Source of the DNA: Balaenoptera acutorostrata
Taxonomy: Eukaryota > Chordata > Mammalia > Artiodactyla > Balaenopteridae
Length of the DNA: 64,000 bases
NCBI RefSeq assembly: GCF_949987535.1
Contig: NC_080078.1
Coordinates: 46,216,207 to 46,280,206 of the forward strand
Reading direction: 5' to 3'
Shown here: one piece after another, positions 25,447 to 36,925 of the stretch
Layout of the letters: each line of letters starts with the position of its first letter
How positions within the stretch are numbered: the first letter of the stretch is position 1
Translations under genes and position numbers: made by a program
Notes under the pieces: generated by a model
What the model was told of the DNA's origin: nothing
Database searches by the model: none
Seen by the model: the letters and a program-made list of their open reading frames with translations, nothing else

Positions 25447-25934
25447 TTTTTATTTAATTATATTAATTAATTTGTACTTCTATTTTATTTCTAAATTGAA
25501 GTATAGTTGATGTACAATAATATATAAGTTACAGGTGTACAATATAGTGATTCACAATGAAAAAGAATTTTTTTTGGAGTACAGTTGATTTACAATGTTG
25601 TGTTAGTTTCAGGTGTACAGCAAAGTGAATCAGTTATACATATATCCACTCTTTTTTAGATTCTTTTCCCATATAGGTTATTGCAGAGTATTTAGAAGAG
25701 TTCCCTGTGCTATACAGTAGGTCCTTATTAGTTATCTATTTTTTTATTTAGTAGTGTGTATATGTGAATCCCAATCTCCCAGTTTATCCCCACCTTTCCC
25801 CCTTGGTAACCATAAGTTTGTTTCCTACATCTGTGACTCTATTTTGTAAATAAGTTCATTTGTACCATTTTTTTTTAGATTCCACATATAAGTGATATCA
25901 TAATACAGTGATTCACAATTTTTGAAGGTTATGT
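25447..25934 (-). mobile_element. 5'-truncated L1, split by a second L1
   Basis: The outer element is flanked by a 16-bp direct repeat TCATGCATTCTTTTTA at 25431-25446 and 25935-25950. Its body is an L1 3' end in minus orientation, interrupted at 25559-25906 by another L1 3' end with its own duplication. The two outer halves rejoin cleanly into the L1 consensus across the inner insertion. Confidence 0.8.
25559..25906 (-). mobile_element. 5'-truncated L1 nested in an older L1
   Basis: A 348-bp L1 3' end in minus orientation, flanked by the 13-bp duplication AGTGATTCACAAT at 25546-25558 and 25907-25919. It starts with an A/T-rich tail and GGAGTACAGTTGATTTACAAT and contains the same 3' UTR blocks as the outer copy, but is less diverged, fitting a later insertion. 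Confidence 0.85.
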
Positions 25935-28900
25935 TCATGCATTCTTTTTAAAAATAGAGTTTAAAATTTTTGCTCTTGGGTGTTCTGCCACCAAAATGAA
26001 GGCAGTTAAATATTGGTTCATAGTATGTAGCTTTTCAGGTGAATTTGGGGATGCTGGTTCACTTTGGAACTCAGAGTGAATAAGCCACTCTTATTATAAT
26101 CTTCTAGGCTAGGGGCCCAGTTTGGGGATCTCAGTGTCACCCATTCCAGCTGTTTTATTATGGGGTGACCAAACACCATCAGCTGCATGAGTGGAGTCAA
26201 TCTGAATTGCTGAATAATTTAAAAACATATTCAAAATGTTTGAATTAACATAGGGTTATTTTTTTCTAATAAGCTTTCCCCTATTCTCATATCTGCAAGC
26301 TGACATAATTCATCTCTTTCTCTGATTGGATATTTTACATCTTTTCCTTTCTCCTTCCCTCCTCCCCCCTCAGTATTGATCTATAACTCAGCATACTTAC
26401 TCCAGCGGGTTCATTTGTAGCATCTTATGATCTAGTTTCCAGACCTTTCAAATAAATTACTTATTTATATGAGTGAACCATAATTGACTTTTCGCTTGAG
26501 AAACCCAGTTCACCAAAGTGGCCAGGCAGAGGCATAGTTCATTTTGCTCTATTACCAAGTCAATGTTCAAATAATATTTCAGGATGATTTATTTTCCTCA
26601 GTATGAGAAAAATGTCAAGATTTATTTCCCATGTTTCGTAAATGTCAGAGGAAATTGACCTGGGACCGGGGGACCTCTCAGTGCCTGGTGTTGCACCGTT
26701 TTCAGCTGAAAGACTGGAAGACAAAGCACCGAGCGAGTGCTGGTTGTGAGTGTTGTTTTTGTGCCCGGAGGGCTCAGGTTGTGGGGTGAAGAGGAAGTGG
26801 GATGCTCTAGACCAGTTGGAGAGACGACACCAGCAGGGGTGGAGCCCGTGGGGGTGGGATGAGCTGGGTAGGCGTTCCTGAAGGTTTACAGGGTGGGTGA
26901 GTCAGACTGGACCTGGGACAAGCCTCGCCCGAGGGCCTGGGTGGGAAAGCCAGAAGCAAGGGTGGTGAGGGGGGTCAGCGGGGCAAGTGGCCCTGAGGAG
27001 GGGATGCGCCTGGCGAAGAGCAGCTGGTGGGGAGAGCATCCATTCAACGCTTTAGTCCGTTGGTCCGTCACATTCAACAGCCGTTTTGTGAGCACCTCCA
27101 AGGCGAGGCACCGTGCCCGGGCCTGGGGGTGTAAACCCAGTAGGCCCAGTCCTTACTCCTGAGAAGTTCACGGTCTGGTGGGTGAACTAGGGGCTGGTCA
27201 GCTGACTAGGGGGTGGGGCAGAGGCTCAACGAAGGCTCAGGAAGGCCAGGCTGAGCGTTGGCCGGGAGGAGGGTGGCATGGATAGTGTGGAATGGTTAGG
27301 TCGGGTCGGTCAGAAGGCATTTGGGTACCGCTGGGAGTCGGGCTTCACCCTGTGGCCTGTGGAAGTCGCTGTAAAGCCGGGGAGCCACAAGGCACCATGT
27401 GTATTTGGAAAGAATCCCTCTGACGGCACAGTGGAGGGTGGATGAGAGGGGACAAGGCTGGAGGCAAAGAGACTCCAGAGGGGTGGTGGTGGCCGACCTG
27501 GGACCGTGGGAGAGGTGGCCAAGGTCGGTAGCCCGGCGGTAGATTGGATGGGACTGGGTAACTGACCGTTGGGTGGGGAGGGGGGGACAGGAGGTAAGGC
27601 TGCCAGAGGGAGTGTCACGTGGACCCTCAAGTCACCTATGATAGTTAGAGGCCCTGGAGGTGCAGAGAAGGCCACGAGCAGAAGCCGGTCTCCAGTGGAC
27701 GCGGGGCCCGAGCGGGACAGGTCGGCAGGGTGTGGAAGGAAAGGGAGCCTGGGGCCTCCTTTGTCCTTTCTTCCATCTCTGAAATACTTGGAAGCTTGAC
27801 GGCCTCCTGGAATCTACCAGGGATGAATGCACCAAAGGATTCCTTTCAATATTTAATAACTCCCGCCATCATAACCGCTTCATGGAGATTACATTGGCTT
27901 TTCCATAAGTATTTTCAGTAACTAGAGTGAGATTTGCCGTCTATGGCTAAATCTCTAGCTAGCTTCTTTGTATTTATAACACTACACTTAGAGATTATTT
28001 TCAGAGTAAAGGTCCATCTTTTTCTTACAGTTTTCGTGTTTATGCTTAAGAAGGAAGCAGTCTAGGAAATTGTTATTCGTGAACTTCCCTTTCCGGAACA
28101 GATGGCTTCCGTGTGAATCTTGATGGCCTGTGATTGTCACTTAGAATGATTTCAAGCTGTTGGCAGCAGCCCCGCACTGATGTTGGGAAACCATCTGGGT
28201 ACAGGAAGGGCTGGAAGCTTGGCCGGGTGCTCAGGATGCGGGAGCCTGGGTGTCACGACACTCAGATGACTCCCTAGGTCTGGTGATGTTAGGCACGTAT
28301 TGCTCTTGGTCAGAAGCCACCGTACAACTCGGAGCAAAGAGTCGAGACAGTGTCAGCTGACTGGGGTTATATCCAGTTCTGTCATGTGATTTTACAAATA
28401 AGACTTAAAGGTCAAAGTACAAAGTGCGTTTCCCAGCTTACGAACTAGATCGCACGTGGTGGAGTTTGTTTCGTGAGAGTGACTGTAAGACCGGTTATGA
28501 CTCCGTCATGTTCAGATAGTGTCCGAGCCGTGCTTTCCAGCATCAGTTGGTTGTCGGGGTCCTTCTGGGCTCCTGTCATAAGCGGGTTCCATTCGGTGGG
28601 TCCGCAGGGGGCCCGTGATCCCTCGAGCTCCGGGGGCTGCTGGTGCCTGGGCTGCACTTTGAATAACAGGTCTGAGCTGGGGTGCCCGTCTTTTGGGGCA
28701 CAGAGCTCTTTGAGAAGCTGAGGGAACTGTGGACCCTCAGGAAAGTGAGGCTGCCCCTCCCCACCACCACACCCCAGCCTCTGCCATTTCAAGGTCGTGG
28801 ACCCCTTGAAACCCACCGAGCATTTCCAGTTTTTTTTTTGTTTTTTAATTTTATTGGTGCATCTTCAGTTTTGATTTCGGAAGCGGCTGATAAAAAAGAC

Positions 28901-29774
28901 GCTAATGGTACATAATGGTCTTTCAGTCAGTATCTTCCCTGGTATTTTTATAGAGTGGATGTTCATTTAAAACTAGGCAAGTACTGTCTTGGTTACCTAC
29001 AGGTTGGAATAAATGATCCTGGGGAGGGCCCTTTAAACTTTGCTGCTCCCAAGGTGTAAGGCTCCGAGCCTGGAATTCCTTACCCTCTGGCTTCCCACAA
29101 GAGGGGTGGGCGCGGGGTGGGCATGGTATGACCTGCATTCCTTCGTGTTTTGTAAGTAAGAACTGGCAGGCGGCGTGAGCACCCATCGTGGTCACGTCTA
29201 GTCCTCTGAGATCCCCGGATGGTTTTGTGCTCCCAGCAGGTGTTTGTTGATAATACTAGTGGTTCTGAAGTGAAAGATCTAGACACAGTAGGTTGATGAG
29301 TGACTGAGAAATGACCCCGGTGGCAACGGGAGGGACCCGGATGTGGCATTAACAAAACGAATCTGCGTGGCTCTCTCGCTGGGCGGAGCGCACTTTGGAA
29401 GTTGAGTGCGGTGGAGCGAGGTGATTGAGTGCTCAAGTGTTTGCTTTCCAGCGTCGTGAACACGGGGTGTCCCTGAGGCAGTTCTCACTTTTGGGTCCAA
29501 CAGTGGAGCTGCCCGAGACCTGGAGGGTGAAGTGGAGGCTCCACTCACGCAAGAGGGATTTCATTTATTTGTCTCTAAGCCAGTGTTCTGTTCGCCCAGC
29601 CCTGTACTTCCTCAAACTGGCTTGGAAAAGTTAGCCCAGGCCATGGGGATCCACTGTAGCGCGTGAGTGGTGTTTACTGCATCATACTCTTTGGGCTTCA
29701 TTGTTCTGGCTGGTGTTTGTTCTGTCTCTGTTCATCCTGAGGTGGCCCGGGTGCTACCCTCTCCTGCCTCTACT

Positions 29775-30070
29775 CCCCCAGCCCCCCACCCCAGATTATT
29801 TTCAAATAAATCCCAGGCATCATTTCATTTGTAAATATTTCAGTATGTCTCTAAAAGGTTAAGGCCTTTTTAAGCTCATCATGATACTCTTATCACGCCT
29901 AAAATAATAATTCCTTAGTATCATCACATATCTAGTCAGTGTTAACATTTCCCTACGTGTCTTATTATTTCTAAAAATGTTCTTCTATGTGAACTGAGAT
30001 CCAGTCGACTGATATATCTCTAAAGTCTTTTTTAATCTATAGGTTCTGCTTCCACCTTTATATTCCCTGC
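29775..30070 (-). mobile_element. Old L1 3' relic next to Tigger1
   Basis: Landmarks such as TCCCAGGCATCATTTCATTTG and TATCATCACATATCTAGTCA recall ancient L1 3' ends on the minus strand. It directly precedes the truncated Tigger1. Assignment is from memory of consensus sequence. Confidence 0.4.
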
Positions 30071-30181
30071 AGTTTATTGTTGTTGTTATTGAACAAGCTG
30101 GTTAGGGAAATGATATGTCTGGGCCTCTTTTCTTCCCTGAGACACAATAATATCGAAAGTCAGCCACTTAATAATCCTACA

Positions 30182-32223
30182 GTGGCCTCTAAGTGTTCAA
30201 GTGAAAGGAGGAGTTGCACGTCTCTCACTTTAAATCAAAAGCTAGAAATGATTAAGCTTAGTGGGGAAGGCACCTCAAAAGCCGAGATAGGCTGAAAGCT
30301 AGGCCTCTTGTGCCAAGCAGTTAGCCAAGTTGTGAACGCAGAGGACAAGTTCTTGAAGGAAATTGAAAGTGCTGCTCCAGTGAACACATGGGTAAGAAAG
30401 CGAAACAGCTTTATTGCTCACATGGGGAAAGTTTGAGTGGTCTGGATAGAAGATCAAACCAGCCACAACATTCCCTTACACCACAGCCTGATCCAGGGCA
30501 AGACCCTAACTTTCTTCAATTCTTTGAAGGCTGAGAGAGGTGAGGAAGCTGCAGAAGAAAAGTTTGAAGGCAGCAGAGGTTGGATCATGAGGTTTAAGGA
30601 AAGAAGCCGTCTCTGTGACATCAAAGTGCAAAGTGAAGCAAAGTGCTGACGTAGAAGCTGCAGCATGTTATCCAGATCTAGTTAAGACCTAGTTAAGATC
30701 ATTTACGAAGGTGGCTATACTAAACAACAGATAATCAATGTTGACGCCAACAGCCTTCTATTGGAAGAAGATGCCACCTAGGACTGCCATTAGGGGTTAA
30801 TGCAGTTGGTGACTTTAATTTAAAGCCAATACTCATTTACCATTCCAAAAATCTTAGGACCCTTAAGAATTATGCTCAGTCTACTCTGCCTGTGCTCTAT
30901 AAATGGAACAACAAAACCTGGATGACAGCACATCTCTTTACACCATAGTTTACTAAATATTTTAAGCCCACTGTTGAGACCGTCTCAAAAAAAAAAGATT
31001 CCTTTCAAAATGTTACTGCTCATTGACAATGCACCTGGTCACCCAAGAGCTCTGTTGGAGATGGACAAGATAAATGTTTTCATGCCTGCTAACACAGTAT
31101 CCATTCTGCATCCCATGGATCAAGGAGTAATTTTGACTTTCAAGTCTTATTCTTTAAGAAATATATTTCGTAAGGCTACAGTTGCTATAGCTAGTGATTC
31201 CTCTGATGGATCTGAGCAACATAAATTGAAAACCTGCTGGAAAGGATTCAACATTCTAGATGCCATTAAGAACATTCATGGGACTTCCCTGGTGGCTCAG
31301 TGGTTAAGAATCCACCTGCCAGTGCAGGGGACACGGGTTCGAGCCCTGGTCCGGGAAGATCCCACATGCCACGGAACAACTAAGCCCGTGCGCCACAACT
31401 ACTGAGCCTGCGCTGTAGAGCCCGTGAGCCACAACTACTGAGCCTGCATGCCACAACTACTGAAGCCCACGCACCTAGAGCCCGGGCTCCGCAACAAGAG
31501 AAGCCACCGCAATGAGAAGCCCGTGCATTGCAACAAAGAGTAGCCCCCACTCACCGCAACTAGAGAAAGCCCTCATGCAGCAACAAAGACCCAATGCAGC
31601 CAAAAATAAATAAATAAATAATAAATAATTAAAAAAAAAAAAAAGAACATTCATGATTCATGGGAAGAAGTCAAAGTACCTACATTAGCAAGTGTTTGGA
31701 AGAAGTTGATTCCAGCCCTCATGGATGACTTTGAGGAGTTCAAGATTTCAGTGAAGGAAGTAACTGCAGATGTGGTGGAAATAGCAAGAGAACTAGAAGT
31801 GGAGCCTGAAGATGTGACTGAATTGCTGCAATCTCATGAAAAAACTTTAATGGATGAGGAGTTGCTTCTTACGGATGAGCAAAGAAAGTGGTTCCTTGAG
31901 TGGAATCTGCTCCTGGTGAGGATGCTGTGAAGATTGTTGAAATGACAACAAAGGATTTAGAATATTATGTAAACTTGGTTCGTAAAGCAGGGTTTGAGAG
32001 GATTGACTCCAATTTGAGTCTGTGGTTTAAATGCTATCAAATTGCATTGCATGCTACAGGGAAATTGTTCAGGAAAGGAAGAGTCAATTGGCAAGGTAAA
32101 CTTCACTGTTGTCTTATATTAAGAAATTGCCATAGCCACTCGAGTCAGCAGCCATCAACATTGAGGCAAGACCCTCCACCAGCAGAAAGATTACCGCTTG
32201 CTGAAGGCTCAGATGATGGTTAG
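30182..32223 (+). pseudogene. Tigger1 transposase remnant (TIGD-like)
   Basis: Decayed DDE transposase frames. They include SKCSSER, SLTLNQKLEMIKLSGEG (the N-terminal DNA-binding helix-turn-helix), [14 protein letters not shown] and [18 protein letters not shown] (CENPB-type domain). [10 protein letters not shown] and [15 protein letters not shown] mark the catalytic core, and [16 protein letters not shown] and VEMTTKDLEYYVNL the C-terminal part. Frameshifts and stops break it at several points, the start codon position reads GTG, and a CHR SINE splits the core. It is a dead relic, not a domesticated TIGD gene. Confidence 0.9.
31281..31642 (+). mobile_element. CHR-type SINE (long form) inside Tigger1
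   Basis: The head GGACTTCCCTGGTGGCTCAG is at the left, with poly(A) at the right. Flanked by the perfect 13-bp duplication AAGAACATTCATG (31268-31280, 31643-31655) within the Tigger1 transposase remnant. This is the only long CHR copy here in the gene's sense orientation. It contains the AGTAGTTGTGGC-type repeated unit of the long form. Confidence 0.95.
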
Positions 32224-32231
32224 CAGTTTTT

Positions 32232-32575
32232 TTTTTTTTTTTAAAGACACCAATTGTACTTGAACATTTGTTACTTTTTTAAAAAAATTAATTAATTAAT
32301 TAATTTATTTTTTGGCTGTGTTGGGTCTTCGTTTCTGTGCGAGGGCTTTCTCTAGTTGCAGAGAGCGGGGGCCACTCTTCATCGCGGTGCGCGGGTCTCT
32401 CACTATCGCGGCCTCTCTTGTTGCGGAGCACAGGCTCCAGACGCGCAGGCTCAGTAGTTGTGGCTCACGGGCCTAGTTGCTCCGCGGCATGTGGGATCTT
32501 CCCAGACCAGGTCCCGAACCCGTGTTCCCTGCATTGGCAGGCAGATTCTCAACCACTGCGCCACCAGGGAAGCCC
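32232..32575 (-). mobile_element. CHR-type SINE (short form) with 3' extension, in Tigger1
   Basis: Flanked by the perfect 14-bp duplication GGTTAGCAGTTTTT (32218-32231, 32576-32589), which spans the Tigger1 transposase stop codon. The SINE body is about 32300-32575. Between its TAAT/A-rich tail and the terminal poly(A) lie about 38 extra bases, ending TCTTT on the element strand before the A run. Confidence 0.9.
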
Positions 32576-32981
32576 GGTTAGCAGTTTTTAGCAATAAAGT
32601 ATTTTTAAATTAAGGTATGTACCTTGTTTTTTTAGACATAATGCTATTGAACATTTTAAACATAACTTTGATATGCTCTGAGAAACAGCAGAATTCGTGT
32701 GACTCATTGTGTTGTGATATTCGCTTTGTTGCCGTGGTCTGGACCGAACCTGCCGTGTCTCCAAGGTCCGCCTGTATGTTTGGATTGAGGCTTTCTCCAT
32801 GAGCCCTGGCTTACCTTAGTGGAAAATGGTATTTAGATACTATAATTTGGCCATAAGATTCTAGGCCTTTTCAGAGGACAAAGCTAGGGAGTACTTTTTT
32901 TTTTCAATTTCAGATAAAGTTCATGTTAGCATTTCCCACTTAGATTCAGGAGGACAGAGGTTTTACCTAGCCTCAGCAATC

Positions 32982-33353
32982 TGTTAAAGAAAAATTCAGC
33001 TGAGTGAATTTGAAGATCTAATTGGCTTTATTCAGTGGTTCACGAATGTGACAGCATCCCACCTAGCAAGTTGAAAGGCCCTGCCAGGAGCTGTACAAAA
33101 TGGAAGGCTTTTACGGACAGAAGGAGGGTGTGAAAAGGAAGTTAAAAAAGTGGATTATTTCAGGCAAAGTCAGCTTCCCTTGGGGACAGCAGGGGGGTCT
33201 TACCTACCGTGTTAGTGTAGACCAGGAAATTCCAGACTGATTGGTTCAAGATTTACTCCTGGGAGAGGCTGAAACTACATTAAGTAAGGTATTAAATCTT
33301 GGCGGGGCTTAGCATAAGTGACTGCATTTTGGCCCTATAGTTTCTTTTTAACA
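32982..33353 (-). mobile_element. Probable solo LTR of an endogenous retrovirus
   Basis: A 372-bp unit starts TGTTAAAGAAA and ends TTTCTTTTTAACA, so it has TG...CA ends with a short imperfect inverted repeat. It is flanked by a 4-bp duplication AATC (32978-32981, 33354-33357), the size typical of gammaretrovirus-like (ERV1) insertions. On the minus strand AATAAA lies near the 3' end, suggesting minus orientation. No internal viral sequence adjoins it. I cannot name the family without a library. Confidence 0.55.
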
Positions 33354-34488
33354 AATCTAATGTTTGTATCTCCTTACAACCAAAATCCTTGGTCCTCAGC
33401 GACAGCAACATAATTACTTATGTATTATCCCACAATACACAAACAGAAATCCCAGGATAACTACACTTATCACCAAAAATATGATTCCTGAACCCACAAT
33501 ATCTTTGCTCTGTAGTTCTTTTTCTCGTTAGGCTAGATTCTCCCTGCCTAAGGAATTAGCACATGAGGTCTTTTCTCACCATGCAGCACACAGGTTCATT
33601 TACTTCAACTTACTTTTGTGTTTTAGGTTATTTAATAAAAATAATTTTGTTTTATTTTTGTGTAAATTATTTTCATCATTCTAAAGATGATCTATATAGA
33701 TCAAGGTGTTTTTCTAGAAATCTAGCTTCTCTCCCTGTCTCTTCCACTTCATCTTCTTTCTCCATAGGTAAGCTTTCGAAAAATAAATACGCTATCCTTT
33801 TTATCTTTAAATACAAGTGGTAGCATCCCTTGTATACTTTTCTCCACCTCACATTTCCCACTTAATGAACCCTGGCCTCTGTCCACAGCGGTACATAGAG
33901 ACCTTCCTCGTTCCTTGGCCAGGGACATCCCACTCCATTGTGTGGGTGCAGTCTCGTTTCTTTCAGAGAACTGTACTTTTTAGGATTTCTCTTAACTTCC
34001 TGTTCTGGTGTCTTCTAGGAGTTACATTTTCTGGATGGGTATAGAAAGAAGGTGGGGGGAGGGGGCAGTGCCCTGGCTGCTTCTAGAAGCAGCACCTGGT
34101 TGTGAGCACTACTCCTGTTTCTTCTTAGTTCTCATCGTGGATGGAGGGATACGGTGACTTTCTTCTGTACCAGGTGGGTGGGGCTTCTCTTTTCCCGAGT
34201 CACACAATGTCCCTGGTTTCTGTCATTTCACATAGACTCCTTTGGGCTCACAGGTAGAAGTTCTTCCAGGGTTCGCCAACACAGTATTTTCAGTCTTAAG
34301 TTTTTGATGGTGGCATCTGTTTTGTGCGTCCTCATGTTTATGTTCGTAAAGTTTCGGGATGGGGGTATCAGAGATTGTGTTTCACGTGCCGTTTAAAAAC
34401 AAACCGCCATATGTAAAAAGTAAATACAACAGAAATTGTAAAAACAGTCTTTTCTCTCCTAACCAACACTGAATTATTTGTGTTGCAG

Positions 34489-34558
34489 GGAAAAGGACTT
34501 GGAAGCCAAATTCATTATTCAAATGGAGAAAAGCAAAACAACAATCACAAACTTAAAG
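34489..34558 (+). CDS. KIF16B: KIF16B exon 2 (start of motor domain)
   Basis: This 70-bp exon starts after the acceptor TTGCAG and supplies the last base of an Arg codon plus 23 codons, beginning EKDLEAKFIIQ and ending TITNLK. I recognise this as the N-terminal part of the KIF16B motor, just after the MASVKVAVRVRP-type strand that must lie on an exon before the window. KIF16B is a kinesin-3 motor that moves PI3P-bearing early endosomes towards microtubule plus ends. The frame fixes the 3' boundary after the Lys codon, because exon 3 continues exactly in frame with IPEGGTG. The base after the boundary is G followed by C, so the donor reads AAG|GCAAGT, a GC donor with an otherwise strong consensus. 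Exon numbering assumes one upstream coding exon. Identity is certain from the joined protein. Confidence 0.95.
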
Positions 34559-36925
34559 GCAAGTAGCGGCCTGGGCTGGCTCCAGTTCTGTGAGTTGTGT
34601 GTTTGTTTCCGCGTTGAATGGCTTGTGGGTAAATACAACACATCTGCTGTTTCCACAGCCCTCCTTTCTCTGTTCAGTTCACCACGTCAGCTTGCACTTG
34701 GCTTGGGCCTGGTCACAAAGCAAAAGGGTTGATGTTCTGTCTCCTGTCCCGTCCCTGGTTTCGCTCACCTGGGAGCCAGGCCTGAGCCGCAGCTCTGGGA
34801 GGTGAGGTCATACGTTTAGCCCTGACCCAGGCATTACTAACCTCTATCCTATGGTGGATCCTTAGCCTGGCAATTGGCTCATTGTGAATTATTAAATAAG
34901 CTTTGGCCCTAGATTTGTTTTCATTTTTTTTTTTTTTTTAATATTTATTTATTTATTTATTTATGGCTGTGTTGGGTCTTCGTTTCTGTGCGAGGGCTTT
35001 CTCTAGTTGTGGCCAGCGGGGGCCACTCTTCATCGCGGTGCGCGGGCCTCTCACTATCGTGGCCTCTCTTGTTGCGGAGCACAGGCTCCAGATGCGCAGG
35101 CTCAGTAATTGTGGCTCACGGGCCTAGTTGCTCCGTGGCATGTGGGATCCTCCCAGACCAGGGCTCGAACCCGTGTCCCCTGCATTGGCAGGCGGATTCT
35201 CAACCACTGCGCCACCAGGGAAGCCCTGTTTTCATTTTTAATGAAAATAATTTTGTAAACTTTGCAAGAGAAACTGGTATTATTATTCAAAACTCAGGGG
35301 ATGAAAAATTAAAAAAACTGAAATTTTTTTCTGGAAAAAAGAAAATTGAAAAAAAAATCCCAGAATTTTTTAAGATGGCGAGTTCTTTTTGTATTTAAAG
35401 TATCCTGGTTTTTTTCTTTGGTTAGTGAATTTGTTAAGGACCCTGAATACTTTTCACTTAGGGGAAAAATAAATGTGTAAAATCAGTAATAAAGAAATCG
35501 TGTGCCTTATGAACCCAACCCCATCCTCCGATAGTTGTTATTAGCTCACAGGTTTGGGTTTCAGAGACCTGGTGCCCCACGGCCAAGTGCAGATCAGTCT
35601 CTGGTTGGATTTCTGTTAATTCGTGCCTCAAGGGACTGGACACTTTGAAATCCAGTTTCAAAGTCGTGCAACTTGATCCCCAGTGATAGAAGCTGGGGAA
35701 TGTGCCCATCTTCGCATGGGCTGTGCTCTGGGTGTTTTGAGAGGCCTCCTCTGGGGCTCTGGTGCCCCTTGGCCTGAGGCATTCTCCAGTGGAATGTCTT
35801 TCTTTCTCTGCTGCCTGCAGGTCTGCTACCTTCTGGCTCTGCTTGGCCCTCACCTAGCTTTCCCTCCTTTGACCTCCCACATCTTCTCACGTCACTTGTC
35901 CTTTCTCTGCTGTTACTTACCTCTGCTTTGCTCTGCTTCCTGTACATTTGTGTGCTCACAGCGCTGCGGTCAAAGTCTCATCATTCAAACATCGTATTTA
36001 CCGGAACGGAGTGGAGAGACCCATGGCCTTGGATGAATCGCCTTCCTTTGTGTGTTATGGAATCTGTTTTCCTTGATTACTCTGTTGCTTTTTGAGTTTT
36101 ACAAACATTGCCTTGTCTGATATAACCAGAATAGATGCCTGGATTTTTAAACATTTTAATAATAAGAACCTTAAACAATTTTCTTTTTTATAGTATGTAT
36201 ACTATAGTATATGAATTATGTTGGAAAATAGGATGCCCATTACATTTATTCAGCATATGTCCAGGGAGCTGTGTGAGGCCTTGGTGGCATATGAAGATTT
36301 TTAAACATGGATCGCTTCAAATTTGGTATATAGCAAGGTAGACAAGATGTATGCAAACATATGCAGTAGACTCATAATATGATGTGTCCTGGGAGAGTCG
36401 TCTCTCAGAGGTGGGAGAATTACTTCTGGATGCAGTGCCCAAGGGGAGCTTTGTGGAAGAGGAGGCATCTGACCTGGAGCTTTCAGTGGGGCCACAAGAT
36501 CACACAACTGCTGTCACATTGTCATCTCTGTGAACAGCACCCCGTGAAGTTGTGCAGACTCCAGCAATAAAAAGCATTGAAGTCAGAAAAACATAGCGTC
36601 TGGCTGGAGTGTCAGGTTCATATAAGGTAATCATGATAAAAAGTCCAGAAAAGTAGCCTTGGGTCATATCGTAGAGAGCCTGAATTGCTGGGAGGAGTTT
36701 AGGTTTGCTTGCTTGTTCACTCATTCATTCATTCATTCAGGAGGCGAGGAATTAAATGGATTTGAGTCAGGGTATAAATAATGGAAAATGGTGATCGTTT
36801 GTGTATTTTTTATGAAGTTTTTTTCTTGAATTGGGTAGATTACTTGTTTGCTGACAGTGTTCTTCACGTTATTATTATTTTCCTCTTACGTTGTTGTTAT
36901 TATTGTCATAATCATCTCTTTCTAG
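34559..36925 (+). other. KIF16B: KIF16B intron 2, GC-AG type
   Basis: The intron begins GCAAGT and ends TTTCTAG. Both flanking exons are fixed by an in-frame protein (TITNLK then IPEGGTG), so no nearby GT restores the frame. It contains a CHR SINE at 34929-35226; the rest (35240-36925) shows no clear repeat. GC-AG introns form a small minority of mammalian introns, and their donors usually match the consensus closely elsewhere, as here. Confidence 0.85.
34929..35226 (-). mobile_element. CHR-type SINE (short form) in intron 2
   Basis: Flanked by the 13-bp duplication TGTTTTCATTTTT (34916-34928, 35227-35239). It has a clean tail (ATAAATAAATAAATATT then poly(A) on the minus strand) without extra sequence. 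The open frames in it (a repeated RGLSLV...SGGHSSSRCAG peptide) are the SINE read backwards, not a gene. Confidence 0.95.

Larger units (their letters stand above)
30120..32774 (+). mobile_element. Tigger1 DNA transposon, 5'-truncated, with two SINE insertions
   Basis: A pogo-superfamily Tigger1 on the + strand. The first several hundred bases, including the 5' terminal inverted repeat, are missing. The transposase relic, its 3' UTR and the 3' terminal repeat (ending CTCCAAGGTCCGCCTG then TA) remain. Two CHR SINEs (31281-31642 and 32232-32575) were inserted later. Tigger1 activity predates the placental radiation or is close to it, so the SINE insertions are much younger. Confidence 0.9.
1..34488 (+). 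other. KIF16B: KIF16B intron 1 (5' end outside window)
   Basis: No coding exon can be supported before 34489, so this is read as the bulk of KIF16B intron 1, or part of it if the unseen exon is far upstream. It contains only repeats and unique non-coding sequence. Stretches where I see nothing beyond scattered ancient-repeat-like or low-complexity sequence: 60-2560, 4000-4690, 8300-9830, 9890-10960, 12270-13190, 13650-14310, 14510-15450, 15760-17970, 18240-19920, 20250-22700, 23360-25430, 25960-29770 and 33360-34480. The many 60-130 codon open frames there show no recognisable domains and mostly overlap on both strands. Confidence 0.8.

Noticed and set aside
30974..31930. A domesticated TIGD-like host gene
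   Set aside because: The frames are broken by stops and shifts and by a SINE inside the catalytic core, so it is a transposon relic.
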